A stretch of 64,000 bases of DNA, from positions 3,164,501 through 3,228,500 of the forward strand of contig NZ_SAUH01000001.1 in the NCBI RefSeq assembly GCF_004193175.1, written 5' to 3'. Shown here one piece after another: positions 28,049 through 37,270 of this stretch. This stretch comes from Streptomyces sp. RFCAC02 (lineage in GTDB: Bacteria > Actinomycetota > Actinomycetes > Streptomycetales > Streptomycetaceae). Below the pieces are notes generated by a model, which did no database searches, was not told where the DNA came from, and saw only the letters and a program-made list of their open reading frames with translations. A program made the translations under genes and the position numbers. Each line of letters starts with the position of its first letter. The stretch's first letter is position 1.

Positions 28049-28136
28049 TGGCGGAGGATACGAGATTCGAACTCGTGAGGGTGTGAACCCAACACGCTTT
28101 CCAAGCGTGCGCCCTAGGCCTCTAGGCGAATCCTCC
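28049..28136 (-). tRNA. tRNA-Ser (anticodon GGA)
   Basis: Read on the minus strand: acceptor stem GGAGGAT with ATCCTCC, discriminator G, CCA encoded, an anticodon stem-loop with loop TTGGAAA (anticodon GGA, reading UCC/UCU), the long variable arm typical of serine tRNAs, and a T-loop with GTTCGAATC. All parts of a class II tRNA are present. Confidence 0.96.
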
Positions 28137-28235
28137 GCCGCAAACGATACAAGACGACGGACGGTGGTTGCGAACCGTCTTCCGGGAGGGGGAGGGGGGA
28201 CGAGCGCGTGCGGGGATCCGGTAGGGTTGGCAGCA

Positions 28236-28321
28236 GCCCCTCGCGCGGCGTCATCTCGCTGAACTCCCCCAGGGCCGGAAGGCAGCAAGGGTAGGTGAGC
28301 TCTGGCGGGTGCGCGAGGGGT
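28236..28321 (+). ncRNA. ffs: Small signal recognition particle RNA (4.5S type)
   Basis: The region begins with CCCCTCGCGC and ends with GCGCGAGGGG, which pair to close one long hairpin. The apex carries the universal SRP signature CAGGGCCGGAAGGCAGCAAGG, including the GGAA tetraloop and the asymmetric loop bound by the Ffh M domain. It acts with Ffh in co-translational membrane targeting. Its position just before dnaX is common in actinobacteria. Ends are placed to within a few bases. Confidence 0.93.
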
Positions 28322-28370
28322 CTTGTCGTGCGTGTCCCGCTTGTCAGTGGTGGCCTATATCGTCGGTGAC

Positions 28371-30416
28371 GTGTCCTCCCTCGCGCTGTACCGCCGCTAC
28401 CGACCCGAGACCTTCGCCGAGGTCATCGGGCAGGAGCACGTGACCGTCCCGCTGCAGCAGGCCCTGCGGAACAACAGGGTCAACCACGCGTACCTCTTCA
28501 GCGGTCCGCGCGGGTGCGGCAAGACGACCAGTGCGCGGATCCTCGCGCGGTGCCTCAACTGCGAGAACGGCCCCACGCCCGCACCCTGCGGCGAGTGCCG
28601 CTCGTGCCGTGATCTCGCGCGGAACGGGCCGGGGTCCATCGATGTCATCGAGATCGACGCCGCCTCGCACGGCGGTGTCGACGACGCCAGGGACCTGCGC
28701 GAGAAGGCGTTCTTCGGCCCTGCGGGCAGCCGGTACAAGATCTACATCATCGACGAGGCCCACATGGTCACCCCGGCGGGGTTCAACGCCCTGCTGAAGG
28801 TGGTCGAGGAGCCGCCGGAGCACCTCAAGTTCATCTTCGCCACCACCGAGCCGGAGAAGGTCATCGGGACGATCAGGTCCCGCACGCACCACTACCCGTT
28901 CCGGCTCGTGCCCCCCGGCACCCTGCGGGACCACCTGGCGGAGGTCTGCGCGCGGGAGGCCATTCCCGTCGCCGACGCCGTGCTGCCGCTCGTCGTCCGG
29001 GCCGGCGCCGGGTCCGTGCGGGACTCCATGTCCGTCATGGACCAGCTCCTCGCGGGCGCCGGGGACGAGGGCGTGACGTACGAGATGGCGACCGGCCTGC
29101 TCGGCTACACGGACGCGGCGCTGCTCGACGCGGTCGTGGAGGCGTTCGGGGCCGGGGACGGGACCGCCGCGTTCTCGGTCGTGGACCGGGTGATCGAGGG
29201 CGGGCACGATCCGCGCCGGTTCGTCGCCGACCTGCTGGAGCGGCTGCGCGACCTCCTCATCCTCGCCGCCGTGCCCGACGCGGCGGACAAGGGCCTCATC
29301 GACGTGCCGGCCGACGTCCTGGAGCGGATGGGCCGGCAGGCCGAGGCGCTCGGGGCGGCGGAGTTGAGCCGCGCCGCCGACCTGGTGAACACCGGCCTCA
29401 CGGAGATGCGCGGCGCCACCTCGCCGCGGCTCCAACTGGAGCTGATCTGCGCCCGGGTGCTCCTGCCCGCCGCGTACGGGGACGAGCGGTCCCTCCAGGC
29501 CCGGCTGGACCGGCTGGAGCGCGGGCAGCGGCTCGGCGCGGTCCCCGCGGCGCCGCCGCAGCAGGCGCCGCCCGCCGTCCAGGCGCCCGCGCCACCGGTC
29601 GACCGGACCCCGCCGCCCGCGCCGGCGGCCCCCGTCGAGCCGCCGGCCCAGCAGCCGGCGCCGGTGCGGACGCCCCCCCCGGCGCCCGCCGAGCCCGCGC
29701 AGGCCGCCCCGCCGGCCGTGCAGGCCCCCGCGCAGGGGTCCCGGCCCGGTGCCTGGCCCACACGGGCCGCGGGCGCCCCGGCACCGGCACGGCAGCCCGC
29801 CGCGCCGCAGCCGGAACCGCAGCCGGCCGCGGCTCCCGCGGCCGCCGTGCCCCCGGCGGCGACCGGCGGGGGCGGCGATCCCGCGCAGGTGCGCCAGCTG
29901 TGGCCGCAGGTCCTCGACGCCGTGAAGCAGCGCCGCCGGTTCAGCTGGATCCTGCTCAGCCAGAACGCGCAGCTCGCCGGCTTCGACGGCGGGACCCTGC
30001 GGCTCGGCTTCGCGACGGTCGGGGCCAGGGACAGCTTCGTCAACAGCGGCAGCGACGAGGTCCTGCGCCAGGCCCTCGCCGACGCCCTGGGCGTCCAGTG
30101 GCGGATCGACGCCGTGGTCGATCCGGGCGGCGGTCCCGGTGGGGGCGGCGCCCCCCGTACCCCGCCGCCGGCACCCGCGGCCCCCGCCGCGCCGTCGCCG
30201 GGCGCCGTCCCGCCGCCGCAGGCCGACCGTCCGCCGCAGCCGGCTCCGGCTCCCGCCGCGCCGCGGCCGCCCGTCGCCGCGCCCCCGCCCGTGGCCGCCG
30301 AGGACGACATGCCGGCCGACGACGACCCCGACCTCGACGAGACGGCGCTCAGCGGCTACGAGCTGATCGTCCGGGAGCTCGGCGCGACGGTCATCGAGGA
30401 GTACCAGCACGAGTGA
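28371..30416 (+). CDS. dnaX: DNA polymerase III subunits gamma and tau
   Basis: A 681-residue clamp-loader ATPase. Walker A is GPRGCGKTTSA, a zinc module follows with four Cys (CLNCENGPTPAPCGECRSC), Walker B is IIDEAHM, and sensor 1 lies in FATTEPEK. Domain III ends near residue 375. A Pro/Ala/Gln-rich linker (about 385-500) leads to a tau-like C-terminal domain (VRQLWPQVLDAVKQRRRFSW) and an acidic tail. I chose GTG 28371 (SSLALYRRYRPETF) since the open frame upstream runs into the SRP RNA. I see no clear slippery A-run for a separate gamma product, as expected at this GC content. Confidence 0.95.
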   Translation: MSSLALYRRYRPETFAEVIGQEHVTVPLQQALRNNRVNHAYLFSGPRGCGKTTSARILARCLNCENGPTPAPCGECRSCRDLARNGPGSIDVIEIDAASHGGVDDARDLREKAFFGPAGSRYKIYIIDEAHMVTPAGFNALLKVVEEPPEHLKFIFATTEPEKVIGTIRSRTHHYPFRLVPPGTLRDHLAEVCAREAIPVADAVLPLVVRAGAGSVRDSMSVMDQLLAGAGDEGVTYEMATGLLGYTDAALLDAVVEAFGAGDGTAAFSVVDRVIEGGHDPRRFVADLLERLRDLLILAAVPDAADKGLIDVPADVLERMGRQAEALGAAELSRAADLVNTGLTEMRGATSPRLQLELICARVLLPAAYGDERSLQARLDRLERGQRLGAVPAAPPQQAPPAVQAPAPPVDRTPPPAPAAPVEPPAQQPAPVRTPPPAPAEPAQAAPPAVQAPAQGSRPGAWPTRAAGAPAPARQPAAPQPEPQPAAAPAAAVPPAATGGGGDPAQVRQLWPQVLDAVKQRRRFSWILLSQNAQLAGFDGGTLRLGFATVGARDSFVNSGSDEVLRQALADALGVQWRIDAVVDPGGGPGGGGAPRTPPPAPAAPAAPSPGAVPPPQADRPPQPAPAPAAPRPPVAAPPPVAAEDDMPADDDPDLDETALSGYELIVRELGATVIEEYQHE

Positions 30417-30502
30417 GTTCCCCCTCGGGTGGGACCGCGCCTCCATGAGCCCCGTAGGCTCGGGAGGGCACCTCTCTAGACAGCGACGAGCCAGGAGTGA
30501 CC

Positions 30503-30853
30503 GTGTTTCCCGGTGGTAATGGGGTCGACATGCAGCAGTTGCTGCAGCAGGCCCAGAAGATGCAGCAGGACCTCGCGGCGGCCCAGGAGCAGCTGGCCAG
30601 CACCCCCGTCGAGGGCAGCGCGGGCGGTGGCCTCGTGAAGGCCACGGTCACCGGTTCCGGCGAGCTGACCGGCCTGGTGATCGACCCGAAGGCCGTCGAC
30701 CCCGAGGACACCGAGACCCTCGCCGACCTCGTGATCGCCGCCGTGCGCGACGCGAACCAGGCCGCGCAGCGGCTCGCCGCCGAGAAGCTCGGCCCCCTGG
30801 CCAAGGGGCTCGGCGGCGGTGGCGGCAGCGGCATCCCGGGCCTGCCGTTCTGA
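30503..30853 (+). CDS. ebfC: YbaB/EbfC family nucleoid-associated protein
   Basis: A 116-residue DNA-binding protein. The N-terminal helix has the heptad-like [22 protein letters not shown], followed by the strands [30 protein letters not shown] and a C-terminal helix ([13 protein letters not shown]). EbfC/YbaB dimers bind and organise the nucleoid. GTG 30503 was preferred because AGGAG ends 5 bases upstream; a GTG at 30497 overlaps that ribosome-binding site. The dnaX-ebfC-recR order is conserved widely in bacteria. Confidence 0.92.
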   Translation: MFPGGNGVDMQQLLQQAQKMQQDLAAAQEQLASTPVEGSAGGGLVKATVTGSGELTGLVIDPKAVDPEDTETLADLVIAAVRDANQAAQRLAAEKLGPLAKGLGGGGGSGIPGLPF

Positions 30854-30880
30854 CCCTCCCGACCGTGCCGCCCGGCGCCG

Positions 30881-30906
30881 TCCCGCCCGGCCCCGGCCGG
30901 GCGGGA
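30881..30906 (+). terminator. Hairpin between ebfC and recR
   Basis: TCCCGCCCGG (30881-30890) pairs perfectly with CCGGGCGGGA (30897-30906) around a 6-base loop. Placed inside a conserved operon, it may attenuate rather than stop transcription. Confidence 0.4.
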
Positions 30907-30932
30907 TCCAACGACCAGAGACGAGGCATTCC

Positions 30933-31532
30933 GTGTACGAAGGGGTAGTCCAGGACCTCATCGACGAACTGGGCCGGCTGCCGGGCGTCGGCCCGAAGAG
31001 CGCCCAGCGGATCGCCTTCCACATCCTCCAGGCGGAGCCCGCCGACGTGACGCGGCTCGCGCGCGCCCTGACCGAGGTGAAGGCCAAGGTCAGGTTCTGC
31101 GCCGAGTGCGGCAACGTCGCCCAGGAGGAGCGCTGCCGCGTCTGCCTCGACCCGCGCCGCGACCCCACGGTCATCTGCGTCGTCGAGGAGCCGAAGGACG
31201 TCGTGGCCATCGAGCGCACCCGGGAGTTCCGCGGCCGGTACCACGTCCTGGGCGGGGCGATCAGCCCCATCGACGGCGTCGGGCCGGGCGATCTGCGCAT
31301 CCGGGAGCTGCTGGCGCGGCTCGCGGACGGATCGGTCACCGAGCTGATCCTCGCCACCGACCCCAACCTGGAGGGCGAGGCGACCGCGACCTACCTGGCG
31401 CGGATGGTCGGGTCCCTCGGGCTGCGCGTCACACGGCTGGCCAGCGGGCTGCCGGTCGGTGGAGACTTGGAGTATGCCGACGAAGTCACCTTGGGACGCG
31501 CTTTCGAGGGAAGGCGGCTGCTTGATGTGTGA
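30933..31532 (+). CDS. recR: Recombination mediator protein RecR
   Basis: A 199-residue RecR. The N-terminal helix-hairpin-helix is [17 protein letters not shown], the zinc finger is [17 protein letters not shown] (four Cys), and the Toprim region includes [14 protein letters not shown] and the Walker-like [14 protein letters not shown]. RecR works with RecF and RecO to load RecA at gaps. GTG 30933 begins the standard [18 protein letters not shown] start. It is followed at 48 bp by DUF5063 in the same direction. Confidence 0.96.
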   Translation: MYEGVVQDLIDELGRLPGVGPKSAQRIAFHILQAEPADVTRLARALTEVKAKVRFCAECGNVAQEERCRVCLDPRRDPTVICVVEEPKDVVAIERTREFRGRYHVLGGAISPIDGVGPGDLRIRELLARLADGSVTELILATDPNLEGEATATYLARMVGSLGLRVTRLASGLPVGGDLEYADEVTLGRAFEGRRLLDV

Positions 31533-31580
31533 GGCAGAGACGTACGCGCCGGGCAGCGGCACGGGGAAGGCGGCCACACG

Positions 31581-32288
31581 ATGACAAGGAGCGGTACGCA
31601 CGGCGGTCCCGCGGCCGGAGCCGCGGCGGACGAGCCGTCGGGCGCCGGCGGCCCCGACGACTTCGCGGTCCAGATCGCCGACCAGGTCGAGAGCTTCATC
31701 GTCGCCGTCGGCGAGGTGGCGCGCGGCGACGACCCGGACAGCGCCATCCCCCACCTGCTGCTGCAGGTGTCCCAGCTGATCCTGGCGGGCGGCCGGCTCG
31801 GCGCGCACGAGGACATCGTCCCCGAGGAGCGGTACGAGCCGGACACCGGCCCCGAGGCCGACCTGGACGAGCTGCGGGAGCGCCTGGCGACCCTGCTCGC
31901 CCCCGTCGACGTGTACTCCGAGGTCTTCGACCCGTACGTGCCGCGCAGCACGCCGGTCGCCGCGCGGATCTCCGACGACCTGGCGAACATCGTCTCCGAC
32001 CTGCGGCACGGCCTCGCGCACTACTCGGCGGGGCGTGTCAGCGAGGCGCTGTGGTGGTGGCAGTTCTCCTACCTGTCCAACTGGGGCCCGACCGCGAGCG
32101 CCACGCTCCGCGCCCTGCAGTCGCTGGTCGCCCACGTCCGGCTCGACACCCCGCTGGCCGAGCTGGACGGGCTCGACACCGACAGCGACGCCGAGGACGG
32201 TGACCTGGAACGGCAGGCCGGCCGCGTCATGGAGGCGGAGATCGCCGCGCCCCTCGGCCTGCGGACGGCCGCCGACGGGCCGTCCTGA
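31581..32288 (+). CDS. DUF5063 domain-containing protein
   Basis: A 235-residue protein of the DUF5063 family that follows recR in Streptomyces. Recognisable regions are DDFAVQIADQVESFIVAVGEVARG, an acidic middle, and SDDLANIVSDLRHGLAHYSAGRVSEALWWWQFSYLSNWG. It appears soluble and mostly helical, with no known catalytic motif. Synteny with recR hints at a DNA-repair connection, but nothing in the sequence shows this. Its stop touches the end of the convergent oxidoreductase remnant. Confidence 0.85.
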   Translation: MTRSGTHGGPAAGAAADEPSGAGGPDDFAVQIADQVESFIVAVGEVARGDDPDSAIPHLLLQVSQLILAGGRLGAHEDIVPEERYEPDTGPEADLDELRERLATLLAPVDVYSEVFDPYVPRSTPVAARISDDLANIVSDLRHGLAHYSAGRVSEALWWWQFSYLSNWGPTASATLRALQSLVAHVRLDTPLAELDGLDTDSDAEDGDLERQAGRVMEAEIAAPLGLRTAADGPS

Positions 32289-32690
32289 TCAGGGCACGAG
32301 GACGAGCCGGCCGCGCAGGCCGCCGGCGGCCGGCCGTTCGTGGGCGCGCGCGGCGTCCGTCAGGGGCAGCGTGCCAGCGACGCGGAGCGTGAGCCGGCCG
32401 GCCGCGGCGAGCGCGGCCAGGCCGGCGAGGGCCGTGCCGTCCACCGCGATCCAGGCGGTGCGCACGCGGATGCGCGCAGCGGTACGGGCGCCCCGCCGCT
32501 CAGGGCGGCGCAGGTGCCGCGTGTGCGGACGGCGGCGAGTGCCGCTGTCCCGAGGACGGCCGCGTCCAGCGCCCGGACGGCGGGCTCGTCCACCGCGCCG
32601 GCGAGTGCCACGACCCGTACGCCGCGCGCCGCGGCCAGCCCCACGGCGCAGCCGCCGACAGCGCCCGCGCCGCCCACGACGCGCGGGTCA
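32289..32690 (-). pseudogene. Remnant of an MDR-family NAD(P)-dependent oxidoreductase
   Basis: Two frames on the minus strand together give the second half of a zinc-type/quinone oxidoreductase. The upstream part reads VVGGAGAVGGCAVGLAAARG, the NAD(P)-binding Rossmann turn. After a frame change near 32490 it continues RVRTAWIAVDG, GRLTLRVAGTLPLTDAARAHE and GLRGRLVLVP before a TGA at 32289-32291. The N-terminal catalytic half is absent: the similarity stops where the SpoIIE-type gene ends. The piece between the two frames is also shorter than in intact relatives. This is a decayed gene with no expected product. Confidence 0.75.
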
Positions 32691-34825
32691 GTGGTTCCGA
32701 TGGTGCGGGGAGCGCGGTGCGCACGGGTTGAGGAGCAGCAGCGCGATGTCGTCCTCACGGTTCTCCGTGTGGCGGACGCGCAGCAGGTGGTCCGCGAGGT
32801 CGTCCATCGTGCCGCCGGAGCCGAAGGTGTGGTCCGCCGCCGCGGCGAGGTCGCGCGCGAGGCCGGCGGTGGCGGCGTCCGGGTCGAGGCCGGGCCGTTC
32901 CACGAGGCCGTCGGTGTACAGGAGCAGGACGGAGCCGCTGGGCAGCGGCAGCCCGACGGCCGGGTAGCGGGCGTCGGCGTCGATGCCGAGGAGCGGTCCC
33001 GGCGGTAGGTCGGGCACGGTGATCCGGCCGTCCGGGAGGCGGATGAGCGGCGGCGGGTGGCCGGCCGTGGCGAGGGTGGCCCGTTCCGCCGCCGGGTCGA
33101 GCGTGAGGTAGCAGCAGCTCGTGAACAGCCCGGGGTCGAGGTCGGTCAGCAGCCGGTTCGTACGCGCCAGGACGTCCTGCGGCGGGCGGTCCGTGCTCGC
33201 GTGGACGGCCGTGCGGACCTGGCCCATGAGCGCGGCGGCCGTGACGTTGTGGCCCTGGACGTCGCCGATGACGGCGGCGACGCGGCCGTACGCGTCGAGG
33301 GGGAGCACGTCGTAGAAGTCGCCGCCGATCTCCATGCCGCGGGTAGCGGGGAGGTAGCGGGCGGCCAGGCACAGGCCGGGCAGGTCGGGGAGGGCGTGGG
33401 GGAGCAGGCCGGCCTGGAGCTGGCGGGCGAGCTGCTGCTTGGCGTCGAAGAGGCGCGCCCGGTCGAGGGCCTGGGCGAGGAGGCCGGCGAGCGAGGTGAG
33501 GATCGTCCGCTCGTCGCGGGTGAACGTGTGCGGCCGGTCGTACGACAGGACGAAGCAGCCGACGGCGTGGCCGGACGTGACGAGCGGCAGGAACGCCCAG
33601 GCGGCCTTGCCGGTCAGCTCGGGGATGCCGGGGAAGAGGGCGGACATCTCCCGGGGGCTGCCGTAGAAGCCGGGCCGGTTCTCCTCCATGGCGCGGGCTG
33701 CGGCGTTCGCCCGGGTGCCGAGGGTGGCGCCGTCGAAGTGGGCCATGACCTCCTCGCTGTAGCCGCGGTGGCCGGCGACGTGCAGCCGGTCCCCCTCGGT
33801 GACGTAGAGGACGAGGCCCTGGGCGTCGAACGCGGGCAGGATGTGGCCTGCGGAGATGTCCACGATGTCGCGGACGCCTATGGCCTGGGTCAGCGCGACG
33901 GCGACCTGGGTGACGCGTTGCAGTGTGCCGTCCTGGGTCAGGGGGAGCCGGAGGCCGGCGGGCCGTGCACGGGTTCCGACGTCGGTGTGACCCGGACGCT
34001 GAGACCGTGGGCGCCCGGGTAGAACTGGAACCGCAGCCGGTGGTCGGGCGGGCGGACGGCGGTGAACGAGGTCGGCTCGCGCGTGAGCAGGGCGGCGCGG
34101 TAGCGGTCGGTGCAGGCGGGCGTGCACAGCCACGGCAGGACGTCCCAGGGGCGGGCGTCGAGCAGGTCGCGCACGGTGGTGCCGAGCAGGTCCGCCGCTG
34201 TGGCGCTGGCCCAGGACGTGCTGCCGTCGAGGCGCAGGGCGAGCGCGCCCTCGGGGAGGCGTTCGGCGAAGTCGGCGGCGGCCAGGGTGAGTGCCGGGTC
34301 GGGCGTGCGGTCGCGCGGCAGGGGGACTTCGCGGGGACGGTCGCCCGCGGTCTCGGGGGTGCCGGCGTCGGCGGCGCGCCGCAGGACCGTACCCATGCGG
34401 TCCGCGATGCGCGACAGGGCGGCGTGTTCCCCGGGGGTGAGGGCGGCGTGCGAGGGCGGCCAGAGCACGACCAGCGCGCCGGAGCAGGGGCTGTCGCCGC
34501 ACGCGAGCGGCACATGGGCGGTGGCGTAGGCGTACGGCATGGGCAGGCTGGTCAGCGCTGCCTGGCGGCCCTCGGCCTCCTCCAGGGGGGCGTTGCGCCA
34601 GTGGAGGCGTTCGAGGCGGACCGTGTCCGCGAGGATGCTGGGCATGTCCAGGTCGACCCGGTGCCAGGGCTCCGCGACGTCGGCGGGCAGGCCGGTGATG
34701 GCGGTCATCAGCAGGAGCCGCCCGGTCGGGTCGAGAAGGTAGAGGGCCGCCCCGTAGGCGCCGGTGTCCCGCACCGCGTCGGTGAGGAGCCGGTCCAGCG
34801 CGCCGGATTCGGAGGAAAGCCCCAT
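32688..34825 (-). pseudogene. GAF/PAS/SpoIIE-type protein phosphatase, interrupted by a one-base frameshift
   Basis: The 5' frame (ATG 34825 to TGA 33938) encodes a GAF-like domain and a PAS-like domain (LGTTVRDLLDARPWDVLPWL, SFTAVRPPDHRLRFQFYP). The second frame continues from LTQDGTLQRVTQVAVALTQAIGV with a second GAF domain (AFLPLVTSGHAVGCFVLSYD) and a PP2C/SpoIIE serine phosphatase (GMEIGGDFYDVL, AVIGDVQGHNV, LLLYTDGLVERPG, ENREDDIALLLL). The frames meet at a five-base G tract (33941-33945 on the plus strand); one more base would join them into a ~712-residue protein. Intact relatives are large sensor phosphatases acting on anti-anti-sigma factors. It may be a true lesion or a homopolymer error. 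Confidence 0.8.
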
Positions 34826-35036
34826 AGGCGCACATTACGCCGGTGGGGGAGTGGGCACATGTGGACCGGCGGCGTGTGAGGTCGGTTACGTTTCGCGCGT
34901 GTTTCCGTGTGTGCGGCGTGTCGTCTGGGCAGGGGTCGTCGCTGAGCGGGCCGCCCGGCCGTATCGCTCGGTAGAATTCATCCGGCCGTGGCCGCCGCAC
35001 TGGCTACGGAGAGTGAGAGAACGAGGAGCAGCACAC

Positions 35037-36308
35037 GTGGGCCTTGTCGTGCAGAAGTACGGCGGCTCCTCCGTTGCCGATGCCGAGGGCATCAAGCGGG
35101 TCGCCAAGCGGGTCGTCGAGGCCAAGAAGAACGGCAACCAGGTGGTTGTCGTGGTCTCCGCCATGGGGGACACGACGGACGAGCTGATCGATCTCGCGGG
35201 CCAGGTGTCCCCGGTCGCCTCGGGGCGCGAACTGGACATGCTGCTGACCGCGGGCGAGCGCATCTCCATGGCGCTGCTGGCGATGGCGATCGGAGCCCTC
35301 GGCCACGAGGCCCAGTCGTTCACCGGCAGCCAGGCCGGCGTCATCACCGACGCGGTCCACAACAAGGCGCGCATCATCGATGTGACGCCCGGCCGCATCC
35401 AGTCCTCCGTGGACGCCGGGAACATCGCCATCGTCGCCGGCTTCCAGGGCGTCTCCCAGAGCGGCAAGGACATCACCACCCTGGGCCGCGGCGGCTCCGA
35501 CACCACCGCCGTCGCCCTCGCCGCCGCGCTCGGCGCCGAGGCGTGCGAGATCTACACGGACGTCGACGGCGTCTTCACGGCCGACCCGCGCGTGGTGAGC
35601 GCCGCGCGGAAGATCGACTGGATCTCCTTCGAGGACATGCTGGAACTGGCGAGCTCCGGTTCCAAGGTGCTGCTGCACCGGTGCGTGGAGTACGCGCGCC
35701 GCTACCAGATCCCCATCCATGTGCGGTCGTCGTTCTCCGGCCTGCAGGGCACATGGGTCAGCAACGAGCCGCTCGGAGGTCAGCCGGTGGAGCAGGCAAT
35801 CATCTCGGGTGTCGCCCACGACACGTCCGAGGCCAAGATCACGATCGTCGGCGTCTCGGACAAGCCCGGTGTCGCCGCGACGATCTTCCGCACCATCGCG
35901 GACGCCGAGGTCAACATCGACATGGTCGTCCAGAACGTCTCCGCCGCCGCGACCGGCCTGACCGACATCTCGTTCACCCTGCCCAAGGACGAGGGCCGCA
36001 AGGCGATCGACGCCCTGGAGAAGCGCCGTCCGCTCATCGGCTTCGAGGCCCTGCGCTACGACGACCAGATCGCGAAGATCTCCCTCGTCGGCGCCGGCAT
36101 GAAGACCAACCCGGGCGTCACCGCGACGTTCTTCGAGGCCCTGTCCAACGCCGGGGTCAACATCGAGCTGATCTCCACCTCCGAGATCCGCATCTCCGTC
36201 GTCACGCGCCACGACGACGTCGTGCCCGCCGTCCGCGCCGTGCACACGGCGTTCGGGCTCGACTCGGACTCCGAGGAGGCCGTCGTCTACGGCGGCACCG
36301 GCCGCTGA
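35037..36308 (+). CDS. ask: Aspartate kinase (alpha subunit)
   Basis: A 423-residue aspartokinase that phosphorylates aspartate, the first step to lysine, threonine and methionine. The kinase domain starts [20 protein letters not shown] and includes [17 protein letters not shown] near residue 150. Two ACT domains (about residues 260-420, [15 protein letters not shown] and [17 protein letters not shown]) give feedback control by lysine/threonine. GTG 35037 has GGAG 8 bases upstream. An internal start at 35787 would yield a beta subunit. The gene usually downstream in Streptomyces, asd, is missing; a terminator follows instead. Confidence 0.95.
   Translation: MGLVVQKYGGSSVADAEGIKRVAKRVVEAKKNGNQVVVVVSAMGDTTDELIDLAGQVSPVASGRELDMLLTAGERISMALLAMAIGALGHEAQSFTGSQAGVITDAVHNKARIIDVTPGRIQSSVDAGNIAIVAGFQGVSQSGKDITTLGRGGSDTTAVALAAALGAEACEIYTDVDGVFTADPRVVSAARKIDWISFEDMLELASSGSKVLLHRCVEYARRYQIPIHVRSSFSGLQGTWVSNEPLGGQPVEQAIISGVAHDTSEAKITIVGVSDKPGVAATIFRTIADAEVNIDMVVQNVSAAATGLTDISFTLPKDEGRKAIDALEKRRPLIGFEALRYDDQIAKISLVGAGMKTNPGVTATFFEALSNAGVNIELISTSEIRISVVTRHDDVVPAVRAVHTAFGLDSDSEEAVVYGGTGR
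35787..36308 (+). CDS. ask: Aspartate kinase beta subunit from an internal in-frame start
   Basis: Inside ask, GGAGGT (35775-35780) is followed after 6 bases by an in-frame GTG at 35787 ([18 protein letters not shown]). This would produce a 173-residue protein of the two ACT domains only. It is the same position where Corynebacterium and Bacillus aspartokinases start the beta subunit of the alpha2beta2 enzyme, which binds the inhibiting amino acids. The strong ribosome-binding site is visible; production here is inferred. Confidence 0.65.
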   Translation: MEQAIISGVAHDTSEAKITIVGVSDKPGVAATIFRTIADAEVNIDMVVQNVSAAATGLTDISFTLPKDEGRKAIDALEKRRPLIGFEALRYDDQIAKISLVGAGMKTNPGVTATFFEALSNAGVNIELISTSEIRISVVTRHDDVVPAVRAVHTAFGLDSDSEEAVVYGGTGR

Positions 36309-36426
36309 GGCGCGCGCCCGCCGCCGTACGTCCAGGTCCCGCGTCCGCGCCGGTCGTGAAGCTGCCGTGACCAACTCGTAGGGCTCCACGGCTTGCTCAG
36401 GACCGGGCGCCGGGAGACCATTTCAA

Positions 36427-36465
36427 CTCCCCGTGCCGCAACGGAACCAGTCGCGGTACGGGGAG
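36427..36465 (+). terminator. Terminator after ask
   Basis: CTCCCCGTGCCGC (36427-36439) pairs with GCGGTACGGGGAG (36453-36465) in a 13-bp stem, followed by a short T-rich CGTCTTTGG. It lies 118 bases after the ask stop in a 299-bp gap. No other gene is seen in that gap. Confidence 0.8.
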
Positions 36466-36607
36466 CGTCTTTGGTGCCCCACGGGCGGCGGGACGCCCAT
36501 CGGACGGACGAGCGGGGCAGGTGATGGACCATGAGGGCGACCGCCCCGCCGACCGCCATCCCACGCGTCCCGTACAACCTTCGCGGGGGACGGCGTGTCC
36601 AATCGGC

Positions 36608-37270
36608 GTGGCAGAGGTACTCGACTTCCCGGCCGTCCCCCCTCGACGCCTTCCGCGTCCCGCGAGCACGACGCGCCGCCGGGGCATGCCGGTGATCGCC
36701 CCGCTGCCCGCCTCGGCGCCGACGCCCGCGAGCGGCCTCGACGCCCCGCGGGACGCCGCGGACGGCACGATGGCTGAAGGCACCACCGTCGACTTCCTGA
36801 CCGAGACCTACCGGGCGCACTACCGCGCGCTCCTCGGCCTGGCGGCACTGCTCCTGGACGACATCGCCTCCTGCGAGGACGTCGTCCAGGAGGCGTTCAT
36901 CCGCGTCCACTCCGCGCGCAGCCGCGTCCGGGAGCCGGAGAAGACCCTCGCCTACCTGCGCCAGACCGTCGTCAACCTCTCCCGCTCCACGCTCCGCCGC
37001 CGCATCCTCGGGTCGAAGCTGCTCTCCAAACCGATGCCCGATGCCGCCAGCGCCGAGGAGGGGGCGTACGCGCAGCTCGAGCGCGCCGACCTCATCCGGG
37101 CGATGCGCGGTCTCCAGCGCCGTCAGCGCGAGGTCCTCGTGCTGCGGTACTTCGCCGACATGACGGAGGCCGAGGTCGCGAAGACGCTCGGCATCTCCGC
37201 CGGCTCGGTCAAGGCGTACGGCTCCCGGGGCATCGCGGCGCTGCGCGTCGCCATGGAGGCCGCCAGATGA
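36608..37270 (+). CDS. SigE-family RNA polymerase sigma factor (ECF type)
   Basis: A 220-residue group 4 sigma factor. Region 2 (about residues 70-140) contains FLTETYRAHYRALLGLAALLLDD, CEDVVQEAFIRVHS and EKTLAYLRQTVVNLSRSTLRRR. Region 4 (about 160-215) ends in the helix-turn-helix ISAGSVKAYGSRGIAALR. The first ~60 residues are Pro/Arg-rich and match other Streptomyces members starting VAEVLDFPA, so I used GTG 36608 although the frame is open from 36521. It overlaps the next gene by 4 bp, pairing it with a membrane protein that may hold it inactive. Confidence 0.88.
   Translation: MAEVLDFPAVPPRRLPRPASTTRRRGMPVIAPLPASAPTPASGLDAPRDAADGTMAEGTTVDFLTETYRAHYRALLGLAALLLDDIASCEDVVQEAFIRVHSARSRVREPEKTLAYLRQTVVNLSRSTLRRRILGSKLLSKPMPDAASAEEGAYAQLERADLIRAMRGLQRRQREVLVLRYFADMTEAEVAKTLGISAGSVKAYGSRGIAALRVAMEAAR

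Noticed and set aside
34826..35000. A 770-codon open frame on the minus strand reaching 35000 as the full SpoIIE-type gene
   Set aside because: Its first ~345 residues are out of frame with the GAF/PAS sequence and low in sense; the true 5' part is in the frame starting at 34825.
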